Positions 1 through 12,400 of a stretch of 20,884 bases of DNA are shown one piece after another. Origin of the DNA: Saccharothrix sp. NRRL B-16348 (GTDB taxonomy: Bacteria > Actinomycetota > Actinomycetes > Mycobacteriales > Pseudonocardiaceae). The position numbers and the translations under genes were made by a program. Location: the NCBI RefSeq assembly GCF_001280085.1, contig NZ_LGED01000006.1, forward strand, positions 1 to 20,884, written 5' to 3'. Position 1 is the stretch's first letter, and each line of letters opens with the position of its first letter. A model generated the notes under the pieces. The model did no database searches. It saw only the letters and a list, made by a program, of their open reading frames with translations, and was not told the origin of the DNA.

Positions 1-210
1 GCTGCCGTGCGCACGGACGTGCTCGTCCAGACGCGCCAGGGAGATCTGCCGGCGGGCCGGGTGCGCGACCGGCTTGCGCAACAGTTCGGTGAGCGCCGCG
101 GCGGTCTTCTCGTCCTCGACGCGAATGCCGAACGCAGACCGGCCGCCACCCTCCAGGGTCTCGCGGGCCAGCCGCCACAGCTCGGCGAATTCAGGTTGGT
201 CCCAGTGCAC
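1..210 (-). CDS. N-terminus of a JetD/TIGR02679-like Wadjet protein (partial)
   Basis: Reading leftwards from a GTG at 210, the frame stays open to the window edge and gives 70 residues. An in-frame TAG at 220-222 lies just upstream, so GTG is the only start. The product begins VHWDQPEFAELWRLARETLE and later reads ISLARLDEHVRAHG. The layout (LWR-AR-LE, then a short acidic segment, then ALTELLRKP and an LA-LD-VR motif) resembles the N-terminal region of TIGR02679/DUF2399-type proteins. These are the topoisomerase-VI-like nuclease subunit (JetD) of Wadjet systems, which act with an SMC complex against plasmids. The TOPRIM part would lie outside the window. A TAGGCT box (217-222) only six bases upstream of GTG suggests a possibly leaderless message. 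Insertion-sequence debris lies where upstream operon partners would be expected. The family call rests on pattern recognition over a short fragment. Confidence 0.55.
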   Translation of the reverse strand, partial: MHWDQPEFAELWRLARETLEGGGRSAFGIRVEDEKTAAALTELLRKPVAHPARRQISLARLDEHVRAHGS

Positions 211-329
211 CGCCCGAGCCTAGTTTCGCGATCCGGAGCGCGCGCGCCTCCGGGGTGCCAGAACCCCGCACTGAGGCGCCGACCTCCGGCGATCGCGCAC
301 CATGGGCTGTAGGAGCGTGATCGCGAGGC

Positions 330-1357
<1,028 letters not shown>

Positions 1358-1808
1358 GCTCCGCCGTGCTCAACGGCACCACCGGCCACCTCGAAACCAG
1401 CAGCAAGGTACTCGACACCACCAAGAACTTCAGCGTCTCCGCCTGGGTCAAGATCCAATCCCACACCACCGACCAGACCGCCGTCAGCCAGGACGGCAAC
1501 ACCACCAGCGCCTTCCAACTCCACTACAACCCCACCGCACGCCGCTGGGCCTTCACCACCCGCTCCACGGACAACACCACCCGACAGGCCCTGTCGAAGA
1601 ACGAACCCGCACTCAACACCTGGACCCACCTGACCGCCACCCACGACGCACACAGCCACATCGCCCGGCTCTACGTCAACGGAGCCCTCGAAGCGACAAC
1701 CGCCGACGTCGCACCCCTCGCCGCCAACGGCCCACTCGCCATCGGACGCGCCCGCCACGCCAACAACGACACCGCCTTCCTCAACGGATCCATCGCCGAC
1801 GTACGCGG
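1358..1808 (+). pseudogene. LamG/concanavalin A-like lectin domain fragment
   Basis: In frame 1 this stretch reads as one coherent LamG (Laminin_G_3-type jelly-roll) domain: VLNGTTGHLETSSKVLD, FSVSAWVKIQ, TAVSQDG, NTWTHLTATHD, ARLYVNGALEA, and finally FLNGSIADVR. No start codon, signal peptide or partner domain is present. The left edge abuts the 3' end of transposase copy A, and the right edge runs straight into the catalytic region of copy B. Such domains normally sit inside large secreted actinobacterial Rhs or glycosidase-like proteins. This fragment differs clearly from the LamG domain in the Rhs protein of this window (WFKTTSGGSLIGFQ at the equivalent place), so it is not a copy of that one. 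It is probably the stump of a gene interrupted or captured by IS activity. Confidence 0.7.
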
Positions 1809-2139
1809 CACCGTCTCGTTCGAAGCGGTCTTCTCCGATGCGGGCATCCAGGTCGTCAAGATCCCGCCACGGTGTCCACGAGCCAACGCCCACGCCGAAC
1901 GATTCGTCGGAACCGTCCGACGGGAAGCCACCGATCGACTGCTCATCATCAACGGACACCACCTGCGAGCGGTACTCGGCCGCTACGTATCCCACTACAA
2001 CCACCGCCGACCACACCAAGCACTGCAACTCGCGCCACCACGACCGGACCACTCGACCGCAGAGCCAGGCTGCACCTCGATACGCCGCCGACCAGTCCTC
2101 GGCGGCCTGATCAACGAGCACGAACCCACAGCCGCCTAA
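1809..2139 (+). pseudogene. DDE transposase 3' remnant, copy B
   Basis: About 110 C-terminal residues of the same transposase family as copy A: FSDAGIQVVKIPPRCPRANA, then the catalytic Glu in HAERF (codon 1897-1899), HYNHRRPHQALQL and the family-typical end RRRPVLGGLINEHE, with a TAA at 2137-2139. The N-terminal domain and both catalytic Asp residues are missing, so it cannot be active. The 3' end is better preserved than in copy A, which has lost a few bases at PVLGG. Similarity to copy A is high but far from identical, implying separate insertions. Confidence 0.8.
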
Positions 2140-2193
2140 CCCGCAGTTCAGACCCTGTGGCCGACTTCTGGAACCTCACACGGCAGCTCCGAA

Positions 2194-3129
2194 TCACACA
2201 ATCGCCCACAAGCAACGGGTGTCGGTCGCTTCCAGGTCCGGGTCCAGGAAGTAGCCCACACCCTCCGCTTCCACGAACGCCTCCGGGACCGTCGAACCCA
2301 GCCCCGCGCTCAACCTCAGGTAGTCCAACCGCGGCAGCGGTCGTGGTCGGACGAAGAGCACGATGCTCGACGACGACCCGACCGAGGAGGCAACCGACTC
2401 GACCAGTTCGCCCGGGGTCGTGGTGGTCACCTCCAGATCGGGGTAGACCAACACTTCCGCGCCGGCTCTGAGTCCGGACACCACGTCGTCCAGATCCTCG
2501 GCACCGACCAGGTACCAGTCCTCCCCGTAACGCCCGCGGGCCCGTCGCTCCATCAGCAGCACCGGCCTGGCAGACGCCTCGACCGCGGCACGGACCGATG
2601 CCCAGAAGTCGTGATCCGCCGGAGGAGGCGGGGCGTCATGATCGTCCGGATCGTCTTCTTCCTCGAAGTGGTCGACGTAGAGACCGCACTCACGAACCGT
2701 TTCGACCAACGCCGACAGATCGCCCGGCGCGTACACGTTGAGGTAGAAGTCGAAGCCGACTCGAACGTACACCCCGTTTCCCAGATCGAGGACGGCGTGA
2801 TAATGCGCCCCCCTGAGGAGGTTGCGGATCAGGGTCTCGACCTCTCGCAGACCCACTACGCGCCCGTTGTACAGCTCACCTAATTCTTCCGGCGGAAGCT
2901 CACCGATGAAGACCTGCCGCAGCACCGCCTGGTGGGCACCGAGCGAATCCATGACCGCGCACACCGCGCAGACATAACGATCCTCGGCCTCGACGTAATC
3001 CCGCAGGGTAAGTTCTTGACCGTCGAAGACCTCCCCGACCTCATCGAACGACGTCCAGCCCCACTCACCCCCGGAACGCGCCCGCGCACGCTCCGAAGGT
3101 GAGTGCTTCGAGATGCTGAGGTAGAACAT
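2194..3129 (-). CDS. Putative immunity protein for the Rhs toxin
   Basis: A 311-residue acidic cytoplasmic protein without signal peptide or membrane segment. I do not recognise its family. It seems to have two parts: residues 1 to about 145 (MFYLSISKHSPSERAR, GVYVRVGFDFYLNVYAPGDL), then an acidic proline-rich linker (EEEDDPDDHDAPPPP), then a second domain with LLMERRARGRYGEDWYLVG and IVLFVRPRPLPRLDYL. The ATG at 3127-3129 shares one base with the Rhs stop codon (TGATG), and an AGGA lies four bases upstream of it; a GTG at 3130-3132 is the alternative. This overlap implies translational coupling to the toxin gene. Position directly after the toxin domain, size and acidity are typical of immunity genes in polymorphic toxin loci, so the role is inferred from context. 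It contains one TTA codon (+ strand 2881-2883). Confidence 0.7.
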   Translation of the reverse strand: MFYLSISKHSPSERARARSGGEWGWTSFDEVGEVFDGQELTLRDYVEAEDRYVCAVCAVMDSLGAHQAVLRQVFIGELPPEELGELYNGRVVGLREVETLIRNLLRGAHYHAVLDLGNGVYVRVGFDFYLNVYAPGDLSALVETVRECGLYVDHFEEEDDPDDHDAPPPPADHDFWASVRAAVEASARPVLLMERRARGRYGEDWYLVGAEDLDDVVSGLRAGAEVLVYPDLEVTTTTPGELVESVASSVGSSSSIVLFVRPRPLPRLDYLRLSAGLGSTVPEAFVEAEGVGYFLDPDLEATDTRCLWAIV

Positions 3130-3455
3130 CACTTCCTGATTCGTTGCAAGCCAATGGTTCCGTCAGGGTTCTTGACAACATCATACGACCCACTGCGGTA
3201 TTTCGAACTCGTCGTCTGCAACGACTCGACAGTCGGCCCCGCCTTGAACAGACCTCCGCCGTGCCCGGCGGTGTCCTGAGCGATGTACCGCTCGGCCGCT
3301 GGAGCCTTCTTGTTGTGCCAGATCTTCGGGCCGCCCGCCGACTTTTCCCTCCTCACCGTGTACCCGAGCCACGCGGCCACCTCGTCGGACTGGTCCCGCG
3401 TAAGGATCTGCTCGTTCTTCAGACGTGTTCCGGGAGCAAAGTCGATCTCTTCGCC
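3129..3455 (-). other. C-terminal toxin domain resembling Ntox21
   Basis: The last 108 residues of the Rhs protein. Visible blocks are LTRDQSDEVAAWLGYTVRRE, then ERYIAQDTAGHGGGLFKAG, then KYRSGSYDVV near the end. A hydrophobic A-x-x-LG helix, the D-x-x-GH-GG-x-(F/W)K motif and a final R-x-GSYD match my memory of the Ntox21 'toxin C-terminal domain', assigned by comparative genomics to the BECR-fold ribonucleases. His and Asp of the central motif and the final Arg are candidate active-site residues. RNase activity is therefore likely but not shown by the sequence alone. Confidence 0.65.
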
Positions 3456-6400
3456 ACAGTTGTGGACCAGAACCGGCGTAGCGCCTGCGAGCACATAGTA
3501 CGTGTGGAGGCCCTCAACAGTCAGGTCATAGACGGGTTCGAGGCGCGTGTGCCGCGCAGCCACTGACACGACGGGCGACGTGCCGTCGACCGAGGTGAGA
3601 CCCTGGCCTGGTTTGAGGTCGCCGATGTTGACGAAGCGGTTCTCAGATGGAACCCAGATCGGATGCCAGGAGGTGGCGTCGACCGTACCCATGGTGCCGT
3701 CGTTGGCGGTGACGATGAGGCGGGTCATGTCGTCTTCGTCGGTGTGGACGATGGTGGCGACGACATCGCGGTCGGTGGTTTCACCGGTAACGGGGTCGGT
3801 GGCTTTGACCTTGTCACCGATCTCCACTTCGGAGATCGGTTTGGTCGAGCCGTCGGCCATCAGAACCAGGGTGGCGGCGACGAAACTGTGCTTCGAACAA
3901 GTGCCACCGATATCAGCACGCACCTCGGACTCGGAGCGCTTTGCAGAGTTATTGCCTCGCTTACGGGAGGGCGAGACCAGGTCGAGATAGTCGCCCAGAC
4001 CCGGAATCTGACTGTTAGCGAAGTCCGAGACGACTTGTTCACTGACGACTTGGATAACATTCGTTCCAGGTTTGACGATGGTCGATTTGACGATGTCCAA
4101 GACCTTGTTGACGTCCTGGACATTTTCCGCGAGTGCTTGAACCTGCCGCGCGGGGAGGTTGGGCGCTGAGGAAACCAGGTCCTTCATCGCTACGCGCGCT
4201 TTGAGTACGGCTTGAAGTACCGGCAGAGGGTTGTTCTTCGCAGCGTGAGCGATAGCCGCCTTGGCGCGTTTGGTTACCGCTTCCATTGCGGCGCGTCGGG
4301 CGACTGCTGCCGCGGCCGCAGCAGCAGCACGTTTCGCTGCTGTCTGCGCCACTGCCTGCACTGCCGTTCGGACTGCGGTCTTGGCGAAGTCGGTCGCGTT
4401 CCGGAGAGTCCCGCCGAGCACGTCGTCTCCGACACGGCGGGTGGCGGAGGCCGCGTTGTCGGCCTGCTTGCGGACTCCGGATACCACGTCGTCGGCGTGT
4501 TTGCGACCTGCGGTGACGGCTTCGTCGCCGTGTTTGGCGAGATATTTGACGCCCTTGAGAAATTTGCCTGCGGGGATGACGTTGGAGATCACCCAGAGGG
4601 CGTTGCCCAGGCTGGGGTTGTTAATGAAATTGACGACGTCGTTGTAGCCAGAGACTTCTTTGACCACACTGACCGTAACCGATGCGACCTTTTTCACCCC
4701 GTTCCACACATCGCTCCAACTCGGCCAGTGGCCGTCGGTGTCGATGAGGTCGAGGGGCCGGCCCGCGCCGTAGGTGTAGCGGTTGAACAGGATCGAGGCG
4801 CCGGAGGTTGCCGAGACGGTGTCGCGTGAGGTGAAGGTGCCGGTATTCGGTTGGTACCAGCGGGCGCCCATGTTGATTTGGCCGGTGTCCGGGTCGGTCC
4901 AGTCGCCTTGGTAGCCGACCTGGCGTTTGGTTCCGGTTGTGGCCGTGATGGTGCCGAATGGATCGAAGGCCGCCGAGTCCGCGATGCCGGTCGTGGCGGG
5001 GTCCAACCCTCCGACGATGTCACCGTGTTTGTCGGCGAGGGTGAGCCGCGTGGTCCCGCCCGACGACAGGGACAGCAGTTCGTCCGCCGCGCCTCGGCCG
5101 TAGGTGGTGGTGCCGTCCGCTACCGGGTCGAGGCTGAAGCCGGCGTAATGGAAGGACGTGCTGCCTCGTGTGATCGGCCGGTCCAGGCCGTCGTAGGTGT
5201 AGTTCGTGTGGCCGACTCCGATGAGACGGTCGAAGGCGTCGAAGGTGAACTTTTCTTCGAGGCCGGAGGAGGTGCGTGAGGCCGTGGTGCCGCGTGCTGT
5301 GTGGGTGTAGGTGTAGTCGCCGTCGGATAACAGGCGGTTACGTTCGTCGTAGGTGGCGATCTTGGTGTCGTTGCGGGTCCGGTTTCCTGATGCGTCCCAT
5401 GTGTATCCGGTGGTCTGTCCGCCTGTGGTCCAGGTTGTGAGGCGGTTGGTGTGGTCGTAGGTGTAGGTGTGCTCGCCTGCGCCTGCCAGACCGGTGGTGG
5501 TTTTGCGGGTCAGTCGGTCGTTGTTGTCGTAGTCGTAGGTGATGGATGACACCGGCGTGCCGGTGGCGTCGGTGACAGTGTCGGACTTCTGTCGGCCCAG
5601 GGCGTCGTGGTCGAACGTGCGGATGCGGTTCGTGCCGTATTTGAGGGTTCTGAGCTGGCCGGCTTCGTTGTAGTCGTGGGTCAGTTGGACGCCGGTGACG
5701 CCATCGGAGACGGTGGCGAGCCTGCCTCGGTGGTAGCTGAAGCCGGTGGTGCCGGAGGCGTCGGTGCGGGCGGTGATCCGCCCGTTCTCGTCGTAGTGGT
5801 ACGACGAGTCGCCTGAAGGACCGGTGGCGGACAGCAGGGCGCTGCGGTCGTTGTACTGGTAGGTGTTGTGGCCGCCGGGTGCGTTGGTCTGGGTGAGCCT
5901 GCCTGTTTCGTCGTACGAGTAGGTCCGCTCGGTTGTGGCTGCTTCCGCGCCGGATCCGGTCTCGGTGGTGAGCCGGTCGAGTTGGTCGTAGTGCCGCTCA
6001 CGTACCGCCCCGCCGGGGGCGGTCAGCCTCGTAGGGTTGCCTGCGGTGTCGTAGACCGAGGTCCAGGTGCGGTCGGCGGGGGCAGGGTGGGCGGTAGTCG
6101 CGGGTTCGGTGACGGATTCGGGGAGGGACCAGGGTGTGTAGGTGGTGGTGAAGGTGTTGCCGCGGCCGTCGGTGTAGCGGGTGCGGTTGCCGCGTGCGTC
6201 GTAGCCGAAGGAGGTGGTGATGGATTCAGTGTCCGAGACCGGTTCGGTTTGGCTGGTGAGCCGGTTCACCGCGTCGTAGGTGTAGGTGGCTGTGTGGTTG
6301 AGCCCGTCCGTGGCGGTGAGCACGTTACCCGCGGCGTCGTGGCTGTAGTTGGTGCGCCGCAGGATGCGGTTCTGCCCGTCGAGGCTGAATTGTCCGGTCG

Positions 6401-9400
6401 TGCGTCCAGCGGCGTCGTGGCGCAGGTAGCTGGTGCGGCCCAGTGCGTCGCGCTGCCAGACTTGGCGGCCGAGGCCGTCGTAGCCGTACTGCATCGTGAC
6501 ATCGGCCGGGTCGGTGGCGCTGGTGCGCTGGCCCAGGGCGTCGTAGCCGTACCGGGTGATGTCGCCCGAGGGGGAGGTCGCCTTCACCAACTCGCCAGCG
6601 TCGTTGTACTCCAGCCGTGTGGTGTACGCCGCCGCGGCCGGTTTACGTTCCAGCCGTGTGGCGGTGATCTGGCGGCCGAGTTCGTCGTAGGTCGCTTCCT
6701 GTCGTGCGCCGGTCGGTTCGGTCATCGACAGTCGTTCACCGTTATGCGTGTAGGTGTAGCGCCATACGCCGCCGACCGCGTTCGGGTCGTCGGCCTTGGG
6801 GTCCTGCCGTTCGAGGAGCCTGCCGAGTTGGTCGTAGCGGAATCTGCTGACCGCGCCGCGCGGGCTGGTCGCTTCGACGACGTTGCCCGCGGCGTCGTAT
6901 CGGGTCGTGACCACGCCTTTGATCGGCTGGGTGGCACCGTGTGGGGTGTAGTCGGGTGTCTCGACGCGAGTCGGACGGCTGACCTTGTCGTGGATGGTTC
7001 GGGTGATGTGGCCGTTCTCGTCCTTGACGGTGGTCTGGTCGCCGAAGGTGTCGAATCCGACCAGTGTCTGTGGTCGGGTGGTGGTCGGTATGCCGCCGCC
7101 TGTTTCCACCTGGGCGGAGGGCAGCGTGATGGCGACCTGCCGCTCGCTTTCGTCGTAGCGGTACTCGGTGGTGAACGCGGCGGGGTTGGCGCCCGCGAGG
7201 TTGCCGCGCGGGTCGGTTTCCGCTGTCAGGAGGCCGCGTTTGTCGTAGCTGCGGGTGGTGGTTAGCGGTGTGCTGCCGTACTGGATGGTCTCGCTGGTCT
7301 GGTTGCCGACGTTGTCGTAGGTGTAGTCGACGACCGTGCCGGCCGAGGTCTGCACGCCGGGGGTGTTGGATCCGTTGCCGGTGCGGGCGATCTGGGTGAC
7401 GTTGCCGTTGGCGTCGTAGCGGTAGGCAGTGCGCCGCGAGAGGCCGCCTGGGTCGGCGAGTATGTCGGTGACGCGGCCGACCGTGTCGATCGTGTACTCG
7501 GTGATCCGGCCGTTCGGGCCGGTGTGTCGGATCAGGTTTCCGGTGCCGTCGTAGGCGTTCTGTTCCAGCAGTACCTTGCGGGGTGCGCCGCCCGGTATCG
7601 GTATTTCGGCCTGTATGCGGAAGACAAGGCCGTTGGGTGTGTACTCGTAGAGGGTCTTGCGGCCCATGGCGTCGACGCGGCGGACGAGTCGGCTGCCGAG
7701 GTCGTAGGTGTTGGCCTCGAGTACGAGCAGCGTGCCGGGGTCGGAGGGTTCTCCGGTGTCGGAGCCTCCGGAGACCGGTTTGCCGTGCCACCCGCGCAGC
7801 CTGATCTCGGCGATCTTGTTGCGGGCGGTGTAGGCGTACTCGATGCGGGTTCCCAGGGGATCGACGACCTGGGTGCGGTTGCCGAAGACGTCGTAGGTGT
7901 AGCTGGTCTTGGCGCCTTCGGCGTCGGTGACCGAGTCCTGCCGGCCGCGGTCGTCGTAGCTGTAGGTCGTGGTGCGTGTCTGATCGCCGCCGGTGAGGTC
8001 GGAGACCTCGACTTTCTCCGGTTGTCCGTCGACGTTGAAGCTGATCTTGGTGAACTTGGTGTGCCGGACGCCGTCGACGACGTTGGCGACCGGGGCGTCG
8101 GTGACCTCGACGAGCCGGTTGAGCTCGTCGTAGCCGAACTTGATCTCCAGGCCCTGCGGGTGGGTGTCGGAAACCTCGACCTCTGCGGTCTTGCGGCCGA
8201 GTAGGTCGTAGCGATATCGAGTGATGAGACCGTCGGTCTCGGTGTCGGTACGACCGGGTTCAGTGGTGGAGGCGAGGTCGCCGTTGGCGTGGTACCGGTA
8301 GGTGGTCTGCTTGCCTCGCGCGTCGCGCGTGGTTTTGAGCAGACCCGCGGGTTCGTTGCCGCCGCCGTCCGCCGTGGTGGTGCCGTCGGTGTAGGAGTGC
8401 GTGACGGTGGTGCCGTCGGGCATCGTCTGCTTGAGCAGCTCGCCGCGGGTGTCGTACTCCGACGTGGTGAGGTAGCGGTTGTCGGTGGGTCCGGTGGAGC
8501 GGCCGTCGCGGGAGGTGAGCTGCTTGTCGATGCGGGGGTCGGTGTCGTTGACCTTGCCCGGTGCGGGTTGGTGGTAGGTGAAGTGCTCGGTGTCGCAGAC
8601 GCCGGGTTCGCGGCAGGTCGTGCGGGAGACGACGTTGCCGCGCTCGTCGTTGCGCAGTTCGACCCGGTGCCCGTTCTCGTCGGTGATGGTCTGCTGGAAA
8701 CCGTCTTTGTCGTATGCGAAGGTCCGTACGCCCACGCCCTGGACCGGGCCGCCCTGCCAGCTCGGGTTGCTCGCCCCCGGGCCGCCGCAGTAGGCGGGTG
8801 TGCCGTCCGGGTTGGTCGCGCCGGTGCAGGGCGGTGCGGTGGACGGCGTGGTCGGCACCACGGACGGGTCGGGTCGGTCCTCCAGGCGTACGCCGGTGCC
8901 CAGGGGTGCGACGAACCGGATGATCCGGCCCTTGATCGGGTCGTAGTCGAAGAAGTGGTGTCGGTCGCCAGGGTCGGTCACCTGGATGGAGCGGACGAGG
9001 TTGCGGACGGTGCGGCCTTGGGCGTCCTGTGTCTCGGTGCCGCTGACCTGCGGTAGGCCCAGTTTCCAGTGCCCGCCGTTGTCGTCGGTGTAGCTGCGGA
9101 CGCGATCGTTGGTGGTGTCGTAGGCGAGGTGGGCGGCTACCCGGCCGCCGGGCATGGTGACCTTGGTGAGCTGGTCGGAGTGCTCCCGTGCCAAGAAGTG
9201 CGCCCGCGCGGCCTCCTCTCCCAGGGGGTGCTGGTAGATCGCGACCTCGTCGATCTCGCCGGTGAAGTGCTTCTTGGCCTCACCCGGCCACCAGCCGTGG
9301 GGCTGCCACGCGTCCGGGCCGACCGCGTGCGCAGCGCCGATCTGGCCGTGGTTGAACAGGCTGTTGTCGATCTCGCCGTCGGTGGTGCCGACCTTGGCGC

Positions 9401-12400
9401 CGTCCAGGTACAGCGTCTGTGTCGCGAGTGATCCGGCCAGCACGACGTGGTGCCATCGTCCGTCGTTCACGGTGTCGGTGCTGGTGATGGGTGCGATCCG
9501 GCCGTGCCAGAACTGGCCGCGCAGCTTCCCGTCGCGGTCGACGTACAGCACCGGGACCGCACCGACCGGGTCGCGGTCGAACGGCGCCCGTTGGAACCCG
9601 ATCAGCGATCCGCCACTGGTGGTCTTGAACCACAGCTCTACCGACAGGTCTCGGGACTTCTTGATCGCGCCGTCGGGCAGCGTCACGTAGGAGCCGGTGC
9701 CGTTGAACCCCGTGGAGGTGTCCGGGCTGCCGCCCAGTGCGCCGGGAACACCGAGCTGCGTGCCGCGGTGGGCGCCGTTGTCCTTGCCCAGGTTGATCGC
9801 GACCTGGCTGAGGGCGTCCTCGCGGTCCGTCTCGCCGAGACGCCAGTAGGAGTCGGGTCGGGAGTCGAGCACCGCGCTGCGGTAGTGCGAGCCGTTGTCG
9901 TAGTCGTATCGGGTGCAACCGCCCTTCGGGTCGCACACCCCGGTCAGTCGGTCGCCGAGGTAGGAGTAGATCCACCTGATGGGTGTGCCGCCGGTCACCG
10001 ATGGGTCGGTGCGGACCTCGGTGACGTGGTTGCCGGTCCAAGTGAAGTACAGCGTCCGGTTCGCGCTCGCCCGACTGATGGCGCGTTTGATCTGCCCGTC
10101 GGGTCCGTAGTCGAGTTCGAGCATGCGGCCGGCATTGTCGTGGATGGTGATGAGGCGGCCGTCGAACTCGCGGAAGGTGTGCACGGTGTTGGCCTTGTCG
10201 ACCAGCACGTAGTTCCGTGCCGTGGTGACGTCCTGGTAGAAGGTGGCGAACCGTCCAGGCGGCGGGTCGAAGCTGCCGTCGGCGTTGCGTCCGAACCGCA
10301 CGTGCTGCCCGTCGGGGTAGGTGACCACGACGTTGCCCGACCCGTCCCGATCCGGCACGACCCGCATGTCGTAGCGGGTGGACCAGCCCGCGCCGAACAG
10401 GTTCGTCTTACGCGGGTCCAGACTGTTGTAGGTGCGGGCGATGTTCAGGTCCGGACCGGTCACACCGAGTGCGGCGTCGACCGCGGCCGTGGTGTAGTTG
10501 CCCACCTGCGGGTCGAAGTCCAGATCACCCGCGCTGTACGGGGCGCCGCCCAGGTGCGACGTGACGTCTGGCTGCGGCACGGCGGTCAACAGCGCGCTGA
10601 ACGGCAATGCCTCGCTGCGGGCGCCGCTGGGGTCGATCGCGAAGGCCCGCCAGTGGTAGGTCTCGCTCCACTGTAACCGTCCTTTCGCGACGGTCCATGT
10701 CCTGCTCGCTGCACGGGGACCGAGGGTGCACGCGGCGAGGTTCGGGGCGCCGTCGACGGCGCTGTCGCACACCTCGAACTCATAGCGCACGTCCGTGCCG
10801 GGCGGGGCGTCGACGTCGACCGCGTCGGCCCACAGCTGCGGGGTCAGGGTGGGTGCGGAATGCCCGGCGGGCGGGTACTGCGCCTTGACGATCGGCGGGA
10901 TCTCGAACATCGTCATCGACAGCCGCGCCGGTGGGATCTGCTCGTCGGTGAAGTAGATGTCGTTGTGCACCATGCTGAAGTCGAGCAGGTAGTCACCGGG
11001 GTTGGCGAAGCGGAAGACGGTTGCGTCGAGGGTGACGGTGTCACCCGGTGGTACGTCACGCGGCAGTGCCGCGGATTCGCGGGAGTCGACCGGTCGTCCT
11101 TCCGAGGTGAAGGCCCGGTAGGCGAGCTTGTACGCGCCGGGTGTCCAGGTCTGGCTGCCGCGGTTGGTCACCGCGATGCTGACCTTGCCGTCCTGCTGCC
11201 GGTGCACGGGCGGCTCCGGCACACCCCGCACGATCCGGTAGGACGCGTCGTAGGGGGTGTGGGTGACGAACAGCCGCGGCGGGTTGGCCGTGCCGGTGCC
11301 GGTGAACTTCTTCCAGCTCCGGGTGGCTTTCACCGCCAGGCCGTTGTTCGCCACGCCACGTGCCCAACCCTGCACGAGGTCACGCCCGGCGGTATCCAGC
11401 TCGATGAGGTCGGCCGCGGTGGGGCATGCCGAGTGCGATTGACCCAGCGCCACGTAGCCGTGCGCGAACGACGCACCGCCGATCACGCCGCCGGTCGGCG
11501 GGTGACCCGACCCAGATGATGACCAGCCGGCGGTGACCGGATGCACTGTGACCGGCTCCGGGCGACAGGACGGCGCGTCGAAACTGGTCAAGTACAGCTG
11601 CGCGGCGTACACCCGATGCCCGGCCAGGGCGGAGCCGATCCCGTCGAACTTCAGGTACATCGCGCTGCCGTCGCCCACACGCAGCTCCGGGCCGCCGGTA
11701 CGGGCACCGCCAGAGGTCACCACGGCGGCGTTCGCGGTCGCGCCGTGCACCGATGGGTCCACCGACACCGGGTAGACCCGACCCGGATCACGCAGCCACA
11801 CCGGGTCCAGCGTCATCCGCAACGCCTGGCCATCGCCGCGGTCGACGAGTTCGTAGCGCACACCGTGTGAGGTGGAAGGGTTCTCCGGATGGCTGTCGGT
11901 CATGAAACCGGCCGGGATCCGGGCTCGTTCACGCCCGGACACGTCGACCAGGACCACATCGCCGTCCGCCATCCGGGCGGTAAGACCGGTCAGCCGCAAC
12001 GGGAAAGTCCACGCGTGCGGCGCGTCGGGCGAGTCGAGTACCAGTGTTTCCTTGACCCCGCCGGGTATCACGTCCACCCACAGGTCGGTATGCGCCGCGA
12101 CGCCGGGGTAGACGGCGCGGCTGCCTTCGACCTGTGCCCGTGCGGATGCGGCACTCGCTAGCCCGAAGGACAGTTCGTGCCCGTCGGGCAACCGCATGCG
12201 CACGAACGGCGTGTCGGACGCCGTCGCACCGAACCTGATCTCGACCTCGTCGGCGCTGTTACGCCATCCATCGCCGTCCGCGACCAGCGTGGTGTCGATC
12301 GGATGCCACGTTCCGTCAGGTCGCCGGTGGTTCACAGGTGCCTGGCTGAATTCCGTGGTGCGGGTACCGTCGGCGTTGGCATAGGTGCGTGAGTACGCCT

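Noticed and set aside
211..329. Left terminal inverted repeat of the IS upstream of transposase copy A
   Set aside because: A short hairpin (GGGGT/ACCCC at 252-267) is present, but no matching right end was found beside copy A or copy B.
5868..7265. Long rightward open frame (465 codons) opposite the Rhs gene
   Set aside because: Antisense shadow of Rhs repeats: Gly/Val/Arg-rich, no domain, and similar shadows occur all along the gene.
6742..7791. Leftward Arg/His/Pro-rich open frame within the Rhs gene
   Set aside because: Alternative-frame reading of the repeat region with no plausible protein composition.
4716..10550. Repeated short DNA patterns suggestive of tandem repeats or a CRISPR array
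   Set aside because: The repeats are degenerate YD codon patterns inside one long reading frame; no constant repeat with unique spacers is present.
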